From contig JANQHO010000083.1 of assembly GCA_028277105.1 (NCBI GenBank), positions 1 through 35,531 on the forward strand: a stretch of DNA of 35,531 nucleotides. The letters are read 5' to 3'. The notes below the pieces were generated by a model. The model ran no database searches. It was not told where the DNA came from and was given only the letters and a program-made list of their open reading frames with translations. A program made the translations under genes and the position numbers. Shown piece after piece: positions 23,453 to 31,682 of this stretch. How positions within the stretch are numbered: position 1 is the first letter of the stretch; each line of letters opens with the position of its first letter. The stretch comes from Owenweeksia sp. Lineage in GTDB: Bacteria; Bacteroidota; Bacteroidia; Flavobacteriales; Schleiferiaceae.

Positions 23453-25378
23453 ATGTCTGGGGCAATTTCTAACTTCATAAAGCCATTTTCTCTCTTTATT
23501 GTGGTTTGTTCTATCCTGCTTTTTTCGGACGTAGACAAGCGGGTTTCTGATAAAAATCAAAATTCGAAAACTCAATCTTCTGAAGTAAAGCGTTTTGCAT
23601 TTGTTTCTTTTGTTAATTCCCCTACCATAGAGCGGGTAGAAAAGGGTGTACAGGACGGTTTAAAGGAGAGAAAGTATTTAAAAGGCAGGAACTACTCCTG
23701 GGATTCCTATAATGCCCAGGGAGATATATCTACCCTCAACAACATTGTTAATACCCTGGCTAACGAGGAATACGATCTCATCTTTACGGCCTGCACACCT
23801 ACCATACAAGCGGTTTCCCTGAAGATCAAAAAAACGCCCCTGGTTTTTACCGCTGTAGCCGATGGCATAGCAGCCGGTTTAGGTGAAACAGAAAGGGAAC
23901 ACCTCCCTAACGTAACGGGTATATCTGACTTAAGCCCACACGCTGAGATGATGAAGCTGATCAGGGAACTTATGCCAGAAGCCAAAACGCTGGGCACTTT
24001 GTACAATCCTGCAGAAGCAAACTCCGTATTTGCCAGGAGTGACATGGAAAAACAAGCCCGGGAGAATGGCTTCGAACTCATTAGCATTCCGGTTAACACC
24101 CATAGCGAAGTTATCGATGCTGCAGCAGTGCTGTGCAGTAAATCTATAGATGCCGTTTGCCAGGTATTGGATAACCTTTCGGCCTCCAGCTATTCAAGTA
24201 TTGTGAAGGCGGCTGATAAGGCCAACTTACCCTATTTTGGTTTTGATCTGCCCCAGGTAAAAGACGGGGCAGCCGTTGTATTATCCAAAGACTTTTATCA
24301 AACCGGGAAACAAGCAGCCAACCTCGCCCTGGAGATCGGCCAGGGGAAAAACCCGGAGAGTATTCCCTTTGAATACGGTAAAAGGATACAGGCCGACTAT
24401 AATGAGCAGGTAGTTAAGAACCTGGGATTGAAGATACCGGACTATATCAAACAACTTAGATCAGGTAACGAACTTCGTAAGCCAACGGAAAAAATTGAGA
24501 TCGCTTTTGTGGGTTTCTCCAACTCATCCCCGGTAGAAGATGCCGAAAGAGGAGCCCGTGATGTAATAGAAGAACTGGGCTGGACCGAAGAAGTGAGCCT
24601 GGATGTTTACAATGCCCAAAGTGATATGCCGGTAGTGAGTAATATTGTAGACAATATCATCGCCAAATCTTACGATCTTATCATTTCGGCCTGTACGCCC
24701 ACTTCACAGGCAGTAGCTCATAAAATTAAAGATCGTCCTGTTGTTTTTTGCACTGTGGCCGATCCTGTTTATGCCGGCTTGGGTAAAAGCTTCCAAGATC
24801 ACCCAGACAATATTACTGGTATCTCTGTTTTAGCTGATTTCCCCGGAGCTGTCCAAACGATTAAACAGATCATCCCAAATTGTAAGAAGCTAGGTAGCCT
24901 CTTCAATCCGGCAGAAGCCAACTCGGTGGCCTCCAGGATGCACCTGCAGAAAGCAGCTCTGGCTGAAGGTATAGAGTTGATCACCATTCCTATCAGTACT
25001 GCCGGAGAGATTAGCGATGCTACCCTGGCTTTGCTGGCCAAGGATATTGATGCTATTTGCCAGATCACCGATAACCTTACGGCTACTTCTTATTCCGGTA
25101 TCTTAAAAGAAGTCAACAAAAGTGCGGTACCTTATTTCACTTTCATGTCAAAGCAAGTTGAGGATGGAGCTTTTATGGCCTTTTCCCGCGATTACTATCA
25201 AAATGGCAGGGAAGCGATGGAGCTGGCCGCCCGGATTATTAACGGGGAATCACCTGGTGATATTCCTTTTCAACTGGTTAAAAAAACCAATGTATGGATG
25301 AATGAAACAGCCCGAAGAAGGCTGGGCATTGAGATACCTGAAGATGTTGCTCAATTGATCGACAAAACCATTGAATGA
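23453..25378 (+). CDS. Tandem-duplicated TrpX-like ABC substrate-binding protein
   Basis: The 641-residue product has an N-terminal hydrophobic anchor or signal (about residues 9-24, without a good lipobox) and two complete ABC_sub_bind (PF04392-type) domains at about 48-328 and 347-623. The halves are clearly homologous: DLIFTACTPTIQAV against DLIISACTPTSQAV, and LGTLYNPAEANSVFAR against LGSLFNPAEANSVASR. A normal member has one such domain of about 300 residues. The family includes TrpX-type proteins binding tryptophan and others of unknown ligand, usually beside a BPD_transp_2 permease and an ATPase, as here. It would capture a small ligand in the periplasm. The next gene overlaps its stop by 4 bp (ATGA). 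Confidence 0.88.
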   Translation: MSGAISNFIKPFSLFIVVCSILLFSDVDKRVSDKNQNSKTQSSEVKRFAFVSFVNSPTIERVEKGVQDGLKERKYLKGRNYSWDSYNAQGDISTLNNIVNTLANEEYDLIFTACTPTIQAVSLKIKKTPLVFTAVADGIAAGLGETEREHLPNVTGISDLSPHAEMMKLIRELMPEAKTLGTLYNPAEANSVFARSDMEKQARENGFELISIPVNTHSEVIDAAAVLCSKSIDAVCQVLDNLSASSYSSIVKAADKANLPYFGFDLPQVKDGAAVVLSKDFYQTGKQAANLALEIGQGKNPESIPFEYGKRIQADYNEQVVKNLGLKIPDYIKQLRSGNELRKPTEKIEIAFVGFSNSSPVEDAERGARDVIEELGWTEEVSLDVYNAQSDMPVVSNIVDNIIAKSYDLIISACTPTSQAVAHKIKDRPVVFCTVADPVYAGLGKSFQDHPDNITGISVLADFPGAVQTIKQIIPNCKKLGSLFNPAEANSVASRMHLQKAALAEGIELITIPISTAGEISDATLALLAKDIDAICQITDNLTATSYSGILKEVNKSAVPYFTFMSKQVEDGAFMAFSRDYYQNGREAMELAARIINGESPGDIPFQLVKKTNVWMNETARRRLGIEIPEDVAQLIDKTIE

Positions 25379-26622
25379 TCATGCAAGAAGCACTCAACAT
25401 ACAAACATTGAAAAAAGAGGATGAACTTGAACTGATCCTCAAAGGGCGTTTGGACGCTTTTGGTTCGCGTACTCTGGAAAATGAGTTGCAGGATCAGATA
25501 AAGCAAGGCTATTACAAACTGGTTCTAAATTTTAAAGAAACCGTCTTTCTCAGTAGTGCTGGTATCAGAATACTCATTAAATATTACAAGGATCTCACTT
25601 CCATTGGCGGTTACCTTCACTTCATCGAATTATCAGACCCTATCAATCATGTAATAGAGCTGGCCGGGCTGAAACATCTCTTTTTAGATGAAGGTACTGC
25701 TATAAAAGCTGAGGCAGAGAGTGAGAAGGAGATTGACACCACCTCTGGCACCTTCAAACTCTTGCAGCAACAAGAAAAATACTTTTCCCTTCAAACTTTG
25801 GGCAATCCCGCTGTACTGACTGCTGGAGGGTATACTGCACAAAATGCTGATGTTATAGGTTTTCCTTCTGGTAAATACGCTATTGGATTGGGGGCTATTG
25901 GCGAAAATTTTGAAGACTGTAAATCCCGTTTTGGCGAATATTTAGCGGTAGGCAATACAGCTTTTTATATGCCTACCGATGGCACTAAAAGCGCTGATTA
26001 TATGCAAAGGACTGACCGGCTTATTCCTAAGGTGGTATCACTCTACAGCGTAGTCTTCGAAGGGGAATTTGGGACCTTTTTAAATTTTGAGGTAAAAAAA
26101 CCGGCCTCATCCATACCTCTTTCAGAAATCGTACAAACTGCTTTTAACCTTCAAAAATCCCAAATAGTGGGTATGGTGATACTGGCTGAAACCTCAGGAC
26201 TTTGCGGTTGCAGTCTGAATATTTCACCCGTTAGCGAAAACAACAGGGATTCCCCCTTCTATTATCCGGAGATCAAAGACAGGGTGAATTTTACGACCGA
26301 GCCTGATTTTGAAGGTAGTTTAACTCTTACGTCCGGGATTGTTCAAAAGGATTGCGAAAACCTGGATGATTTCACAAGACCTATTGGAGATCAAGGCTTG
26401 CGGGGTCATTTTCATTCCGCTGTTTTCAGCTTCCGTCCTATGCCCAAAAATGACCCCGATCTTACAAAAGCTGTAAACAGGCTTTTAGATGGCAGCAAAC
26501 TTTTGAGTGTTTTGCACTTATTGGATGACAACCGGCTTCACAATGGCATAGGTGAAAGCAGTTTTGTAAGAGGGACCTGTTGGATAGGCCCTGTGAAAGA
26601 ACCCGAAAAATCCTTGCCGTAA
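25375..26622 (+). CDS. STAS-domain (anti-sigma-antagonist-like) protein with unknown C-terminal domain
   Basis: Residues about 5-110 form a STAS domain of the SpoIIAA/RsbV type: LELILKGRLDAFGSRTLENE, YKLVLNFKETVFLSSAGIRI and a C-terminal helix. Ser60 and Ser61 sit where these proteins are phosphorylated by a partner kinase; the usual Asp before them is Leu. Residues about 120-415 form a domain I cannot name, with GKYAIGLGAIGENFEDC, GNTAFYMPTDG and HFHSAVFSF, and no transmembrane segment. The protein is likely cytoplasmic. It sits inside an ABC transporter gene set, overlapping the substrate-binding gene by 4 bp and sharing one base with the permease start. Another in-frame ATG at 25381 is an alternative start. 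It may link transport to partner-switching signalling. Confidence 0.8.
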   Translation: MIMQEALNIQTLKKEDELELILKGRLDAFGSRTLENELQDQIKQGYYKLVLNFKETVFLSSAGIRILIKYYKDLTSIGGYLHFIELSDPINHVIELAGLKHLFLDEGTAIKAEAESEKEIDTTSGTFKLLQQQEKYFSLQTLGNPAVLTAGGYTAQNADVIGFPSGKYAIGLGAIGENFEDCKSRFGEYLAVGNTAFYMPTDGTKSADYMQRTDRLIPKVVSLYSVVFEGEFGTFLNFEVKKPASSIPLSEIVQTAFNLQKSQIVGMVILAETSGLCGCSLNISPVSENNRDSPFYYPEIKDRVNFTTEPDFEGSLTLTSGIVQKDCENLDDFTRPIGDQGLRGHFHSAVFSFRPMPKNDPDLTKAVNRLLDGSKLLSVLHLLDDNRLHNGIGESSFVRGTCWIGPVKEPEKSLP

Positions 26623-27560
26623 TGTCGATATTAATAGGATCATTAACCATAGGATTGATACTGGCTCTGCTGGCGTTGGGTGTGTTCATAACCTTTAAGA
26701 TCTTCGATTTTCCCGATCTTACTACCGAAGGCTCTATAACTTTCGGAGCGGCCATTGCTGCCATCCTTATCGTAAAAGGTTACAGCCCTGCTACGGCAAC
26801 CCTGTTTGCCTTTCTGGGGGGCTGCCTGGCCGGATTGGTAACGGGTATTTTACACGCTGTTTTCAAACTGAACGGTCTCCTTTCCGGTATACTGGTCATG
26901 ACTGCCCTCTATTCCGTAAACCTTCACGTAATGGGGAGGAGCAATATTCCTCTTCTATCGGAACTTACCCTCATCAGTCATTTCGAAAGCTATGCTGAAG
27001 CCGACAAGGACATCAACATCATGGGCTGGCTTGTGCCACAAAAAGATTTATTTGTGCTTGGCTTTGTACTCGTTTTTACCGCGCTGATAGGGAGTTTGCT
27101 GAATATTTTCTTCAAGACCAATTTGGGTGTGGCCATGCGGGCGGCAGGCAACAATGCGCAAATGATCAGGGCGCTGGGAGTGAATACTAAAGCCTATATG
27201 ATCTTTGCCATTGCCCTGAGCAATGGTTTGATCGCTTTATCGGGTAGCCTGTTGGCCCAGTTCCAGGGATTTGCCGATGTGCAAATGGGTATCGGGATGG
27301 TAGTGTGGGGTCTCGCCAGTGTTATTATCGGTGAAGCCCTGATCAATACCCGGAGTGTGGGCTTTTTGATCTTCGGAGCTATTATGGGCTCGGTATTGTT
27401 CCGTTTGTTAGTAGCTGTGGCCTTACAGTGGGGCATGGATCCCAATGACCTCAAACTGATCACTGCCATTTTTGTGTTTATCGCCTTAATACTGCCCGGT
27501 TTATTGAATAAAGCAGAAAACCGCAAAAAACTCAAAAAACTACAGCATGCTGAAGATTAA
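26622..27560 (+). CDS. ABC transporter permease (BPD_transp_2 type)
   Basis: The start is set at 26622 because its ATG overlaps the previous TAA by one base and begins right before the first membrane helix; an upstream in-frame ATG at 26580 would add a charged 14-residue extension and overlap the STAS gene. The 312-residue product has about eight hydrophobic segments. Its coupling region contains NLGVAMRAAGNNAQMIRALGVN, typical of BPD_transp_2 permeases for branched-chain amino acids, nucleosides, sugars and TrpX-type ligands. It forms the inner-membrane channel with the ATPase encoded next, whose start overlaps it by 14 bp. The substrate is not determined by sequence. Confidence 0.92.
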   Translation: MSILIGSLTIGLILALLALGVFITFKIFDFPDLTTEGSITFGAAIAAILIVKGYSPATATLFAFLGGCLAGLVTGILHAVFKLNGLLSGILVMTALYSVNLHVMGRSNIPLLSELTLISHFESYAEADKDINIMGWLVPQKDLFVLGFVLVFTALIGSLLNIFFKTNLGVAMRAAGNNAQMIRALGVNTKAYMIFAIALSNGLIALSGSLLAQFQGFADVQMGIGMVVWGLASVIIGEALINTRSVGFLIFGAIMGSVLFRLLVAVALQWGMDPNDLKLITAIFVFIALILPGLLNKAENRKKLKKLQHAED

Positions 27561-28359
27561 GAGGGTTTATAAAACATTTAACCCTGATTCAGCCAATGAG
27601 GTCAGGGCCTTGCAAGGAATATCGGTAAATATTAATCTCGGTGATTTCGTTTGTGTTCTCGGCACTAACGGCTCGGGAAAATCAACCTTGCTCAATGCTG
27701 TAGCTGGTACTTTCCCCATCGATAAAGGCTTTATTTCTCTGAACGACATCTTTCTTACTAAGATGCCGGAACATCAACGGGCCAGATATATTGGCCGGGT
27801 TTTCCAGAATCCCTTTAGCGGAACCGCACCGGATATGACCATAGCGGAAAATATCGCTCTGGCTTCCAGCAGAGGGATGAAAAGAGGGCTTTCTTTTGCC
27901 CTGTCTGCCAACAAAATGGAAGAATTCATCGAGCCTGTCAGTGATCTGAACATGAACCTCGAAGATCGTTTAAATGAACCCATCGGAAAGCTGTCGGGAG
28001 GCCAGAGGCAAGCCCTCACTCTTTTGATGGCTACCTGGATAAAGCCCGAACTATTACTGTTGGATGAACATACAGCTGCTTTGGATCCTAAAACCGCAGG
28101 CAAAGTCATTGAGCTTACTAAAAAGATCGTGGAGAAAGACCAGCTGACCACCTTAATGGTAACCCATTCCATGCAACAAGCGGTCAACTTAGGTAACCGG
28201 ATACTGATGCTACACAATGGAAAAATAGCCTATGATATTCAAGGAAGTGATAAAAAACACATGCGTGTGAATGACTTGCTGGCTCTTTTTGACGAAGTAA
28301 GAAGGAAGGAGCAGGTAGATGAATCCGTAGCCCACATGATCAAAGAGCAGTATATCTGA
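27547..28359 (+). CDS. ABC transporter ATP-binding protein
   Basis: The 270-residue cytoplasmic ATPase has a complete nucleotide-binding site: Walker A GTNGSGKST at residues 39-47, a Q-loop in GRVFQNPF, the signature LSGGQRQ at 149-155, Walker B LLLLDE at 169-174 and the H-loop His207 in MVTHS. It powers the permease encoded just upstream, with a 14-bp overlap between the genes. The set of duplicated binding protein, BPD_transp_2 permease and ATPase matches TrpXYZ-like importers, with the STAS gene as an unusual insertion. The NCS2-type gene follows after 3 bp. Confidence 0.95.
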   Translation: MLKIKRVYKTFNPDSANEVRALQGISVNINLGDFVCVLGTNGSGKSTLLNAVAGTFPIDKGFISLNDIFLTKMPEHQRARYIGRVFQNPFSGTAPDMTIAENIALASSRGMKRGLSFALSANKMEEFIEPVSDLNMNLEDRLNEPIGKLSGGQRQALTLLMATWIKPELLLLDEHTAALDPKTAGKVIELTKKIVEKDQLTTLMVTHSMQQAVNLGNRILMLHNGKIAYDIQGSDKKHMRVNDLLALFDEVRRKEQVDESVAHMIKEQYI

Positions 28360-28362
28360 TTT

Positions 28363-30081
28363 ATGATAACGGTACAGTCCTCAAATAAACTGTTGTATAA
28401 ACTGGATGACAATCCGGGCTTCTGGCGTTCGGTATTGCTGGGTATTCAGCATATCATCCTGGTATTTGGCGGCTCCGTTCTTATGCCGGTCATCATCTGC
28501 CGTTCTACCGGAACCAGCATCGAACAAACTGAGTACATCATTTTTGCCACTACTGTTATTACTGCCGTATCCTCTTTTATCCAGGTAAGACGCTTTGGAA
28601 AAATAGGGGCCGGTTACCTTTTGTTCATGGGCTCCAGTGGAGCATACTGGGGAGCCGTGGCTACAACGGTTGAGATCAAAGGCTGGGAGTTGGTGGCCGT
28701 ACTCAGCATAGCCTCCGCTCCTATAGAATTTATGGTTTCCTATTTCTACCGTTTCCTGAGGAAGATAATAACTCCTATGGTGGGTGGTATAGTTATCATG
28801 ATCATCAGCATTTCTCTTCTTCCTATTATGATGAAGCTGTGGACCGGAGAGCCTGGTGCAACCGATTATTGTTCACCGCAAAGGCTGATCATTGGTGGCC
28901 TTACCTTGCTTATAACCTTGATAGTAGCACTTTCTAAAAATCCCAAACTTCGCATATGGAGCATATTGATCGGTATCGGGTCTGGCGTTGTCGTTTCCCT
29001 CCTTTCCCGTTACATGGATTTTGAACCTATCGCCAATCAAAAATGGATGGGCCTGCCCCGGGGTGAATGGCCCGGTTTGTATTTCGATTTTTCGGCTCAA
29101 ACCCTTTCGCTGCTGGCCCTTTTCATGATGGCTACTTTTGCCAGTTCTATAGAAAGTATAGGGGATGCTATTTCTGTACAGAAAGTATCCCAGCCCGACT
29201 TCCGCAAAGTAGATTATCAAAGTGTGCAGGGCTGCCTTAATTCCGATGGTTTGAGCAACATTTTTGCCGGTTTAGTGGGAACAGTTCCCAACACCACCTA
29301 TTCGGGGAATATAGCCGCCATTGAAATTACCGGTGTGGCTTCCCGTAGGGTAGGTTATTATGCCGCTGTCATATTGCTGCTGATCGCCTTTTTTCCCAAA
29401 GTGGCCTATTTTGTAGCCTATATTCCCGACCCTGTTTTAGGAGGAGCTAACATCTTATTCATGAGTATGTTACTCAATGTAGGTATGCAATTGATCAGCC
29501 AGGAGGCTTCTAACTATAAGACAAGTCTCATTGTAAGCGTTTCCCTGGCAGCTGGTTTGCTCTCCTCTATGGGCTTACTTTTCCCCGGGCTTTTCCCTCC
29601 GGCTGTGAATGTGTTCTTTACCAATGGTATAGCCGTAGGAGGAGTGGTAGCCATACTGATGAGTGGCGCTTTGCTCTTACTCCGCAAAAAATCTGAAAAG
29701 ATCCGCCTAAACAGGGAGATTTCCAGTTTAAATGAACTCACTACCTGGATACAGCATGTTGCCAGGAAGAAAGGTCTACCCGAATCCGTAGCTCTTAAGA
29801 TCAATCTCCTTTCGGAAGAGATCTTCACTTTTCTGGCCGATCATTCCCGGGAGGGTAAAGGAAATATTACCTTTAGACTGTATACCGATGAAGAGTTTAT
29901 CCACTTGGAGGTAAATGATAAAGCCATTGTTGATGATATGGATACCCCGTTGGAATCCGAAGGAGTTATAACCACCTCTCCTGAAAAACTGGGATTGGTT
30001 TTGGTTCAGAAATTAGCGGCTCAATTCGAGCATCAGCGTATATCAGGTCATAATTATATTCACTTAAAACTGATGCAATAA
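28363..30081 (+). CDS. NCS2 xanthine/uracil-type permease fused to RsbW-like HATPase domain
   Basis: The first ~440 residues are a nucleobase-cation symporter-2 permease with many membrane helices. The start QHIILVFGGSVLMP and the motif PNTTYSGN at residues 309-316 are characteristic. Residues about 445-572 form a cytoplasmic HATPase_c_2-like domain of the RsbW/SpoIIAB anti-sigma-kinase type, ending in EKLGLVLVQKLAAQFEH and GHNYIHLKL. Its N-box is altered: Glu486-x3-Phe490-x3-His494, where an Asn is expected at 490, and the DxGxG-like box is not evident. It may thus bind a partner without kinase activity (inference). NCS2 permeases normally lack such a tail. Its position beside a STAS gene suggests a membrane-tied partner switch sensing nucleobase transport. 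Confidence 0.85.
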   Translation: MITVQSSNKLLYKLDDNPGFWRSVLLGIQHIILVFGGSVLMPVIICRSTGTSIEQTEYIIFATTVITAVSSFIQVRRFGKIGAGYLLFMGSSGAYWGAVATTVEIKGWELVAVLSIASAPIEFMVSYFYRFLRKIITPMVGGIVIMIISISLLPIMMKLWTGEPGATDYCSPQRLIIGGLTLLITLIVALSKNPKLRIWSILIGIGSGVVVSLLSRYMDFEPIANQKWMGLPRGEWPGLYFDFSAQTLSLLALFMMATFASSIESIGDAISVQKVSQPDFRKVDYQSVQGCLNSDGLSNIFAGLVGTVPNTTYSGNIAAIEITGVASRRVGYYAAVILLLIAFFPKVAYFVAYIPDPVLGGANILFMSMLLNVGMQLISQEASNYKTSLIVSVSLAAGLLSSMGLLFPGLFPPAVNVFFTNGIAVGGVVAILMSGALLLLRKKSEKIRLNREISSLNELTTWIQHVARKKGLPESVALKINLLSEEIFTFLADHSREGKGNITFRLYTDEEFIHLEVNDKAIVDDMDTPLESEGVITTSPEKLGLVLVQKLAAQFEHQRISGHNYIHLKLMQ

Positions 30082-30082
30082 T

Positions 30083-31675
30083 ATGGGGGTAAAAGGATTA
30101 TACCGGTTATTGAGCCTTGTTCTCGTTTTACTACTCGTTGTGGCATATCTGTATCTTAAAGATAGCAGTTCCCTGAAAGAAGTACGGTTTGAAAACATCC
30201 GTATGAGTCAAAAAATTGAGGAGTCAGCTCTTAAACAAAAAGATGCTATTGTGCAAAAACGCATTAGTGAACAGTTGGAAGAGATCGCCCAGCAACAGAA
30301 GCTGATCACCGAAAATCAAAAAACTATCGCCCTGGAACAAAGAGCTATCGCTGAGCAGAAACAGGATGAGGCGATCTACCAGAAGCAAATTGCCGATCGC
30401 GCCAAAACAAGAGCTGTTGACGCTTTAAAAGATGCGGAAAAGCAGAGAAAAAATGCCATCCGCCAAAAAGACGCAGCCGAAGCAGCGGAAAAGAATGCCA
30501 ATCGCTTGAGGATGCTGGCCCTGGGACAATCCCTCTCAGCCCGCTCTATCAACCAGAAAAATACGGGCAATGATACACTTGCTACTATGCTGGCCCTGGC
30601 TGCCTGGCGATTTACCCGCGAAAACAAGGGCGACCTCTACCAATCTGAATTGTTTCAGGCTCTTAAAATGTCATCAGCTGAAGAAAATTCGCTCCGCGCA
30701 CATAAAGGCTTTATAAGAGATATAGCTGTTATGCCTGGGGCTTCCGGCCAACAACTCAAACTCGCCTCCGTCAGCCAGAGCGGTGAGATCATTTTATGGG
30801 GAGGCCCTGTTTCTGACCTGCAACCGTTTGTCGTACTGGATGATGCTGAGTACGATTTTCGCAAAATCCTTTTTAACCCGGCAGGTACAGCTTTTATCGC
30901 CACAGATATAGCGGGGAACGCCCTAATGGTCGAAGCTCCCTTTCAGAACTCTGGTCAATACAAGATCAAACTGTCGGATACCAAAGTAAAGGCATTGGCC
31001 TTTATCAATAACAATTCCCTGGTCTTCTCCGTGGGTTCTAACCTGGTGGGTTTGGACATACGCGATCGCGGATCGTCTGTTTCCCAGGTATACGGCCATG
31101 CTGCGGAGATCGAACAGTTGATATTCGATCACAAAAGCGGAAAACTGTTTTTTAGTGATAATCAGGGTAAAGTATTCTCATTTACCCCCGGTTCAGGGTC
31201 GGAAGCCAGGCTTCATTGCCAGCTTGGCTCGGAAGATATCTCTTCTGTATCTATAGGTGATAAGGGAAGAATAGCTATAGGAACAACTTCCGGAAAAATA
31301 TACGTATACCATGGCAATGAAAGCGGTCTGAAAGAATTAGTAGGCCATCTTTCCCAGGTCAACGATCTGGTATTTGATAAAGATTTGTTGATGTCTGTAA
31401 GTTACGACCGTACGGTACGCTTATGGAATCTCAACAAACCTTCCCTGGAGTCGATCACCATTGAAGAACACGATGACTGGGGCTACAGCATAGACGTTAT
31501 TCCTGGAGCCGAGAAGATCATTTCTGCGGGAGCAGACAGGCTACTTAGGATCACTACTATAGATCCTGAAAAACTGGCTGAACTGGTCAGCAAGAGGGTG
31601 ACCCGTGATTTTAGTAGAGAGGAATGGGAAGCCTATGTAGGTTCATCCGTAGAATATCAATCACTTAAACAGTAA
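30083..31675 (+). CDS. Membrane-anchored coiled-coil and WD40-like propeller protein
   Basis: The 530-residue product has one N-terminal membrane segment (LLSLVLVLLLVVAYLYL, about residues 9-26) and a long charged coiled coil at about 30-150, rich in Gln, Lys, Glu and Ala. A short helical region follows with ALGQSLSARSI and TMLALAAWRFTREN. From about 205 to the end there are WD40-like beta-propeller repeats, for example LVGHLSQVNDLVFDKD and MSVSYDRTVRLWNL. It is probably a scaffold anchored in the inner membrane. Which side holds the propeller is not clear. It starts 1 bp after the NCS2-fusion gene and ends 7 bp before the TonB receptor gene. Confidence 0.82.
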   Translation: MGVKGLYRLLSLVLVLLLVVAYLYLKDSSSLKEVRFENIRMSQKIEESALKQKDAIVQKRISEQLEEIAQQQKLITENQKTIALEQRAIAEQKQDEAIYQKQIADRAKTRAVDALKDAEKQRKNAIRQKDAAEAAEKNANRLRMLALGQSLSARSINQKNTGNDTLATMLALAAWRFTRENKGDLYQSELFQALKMSSAEENSLRAHKGFIRDIAVMPGASGQQLKLASVSQSGEIILWGGPVSDLQPFVVLDDAEYDFRKILFNPAGTAFIATDIAGNALMVEAPFQNSGQYKIKLSDTKVKALAFINNNSLVFSVGSNLVGLDIRDRGSSVSQVYGHAAEIEQLIFDHKSGKLFFSDNQGKVFSFTPGSGSEARLHCQLGSEDISSVSIGDKGRIAIGTTSGKIYVYHGNESGLKELVGHLSQVNDLVFDKDLLMSVSYDRTVRLWNLNKPSLESITIEEHDDWGYSIDVIPGAEKIISAGADRLLRITTIDPEKLAELVSKRVTRDFSREEWEAYVGSSVEYQSLKQ

Positions 31676-31682
31676 AAGAAAA

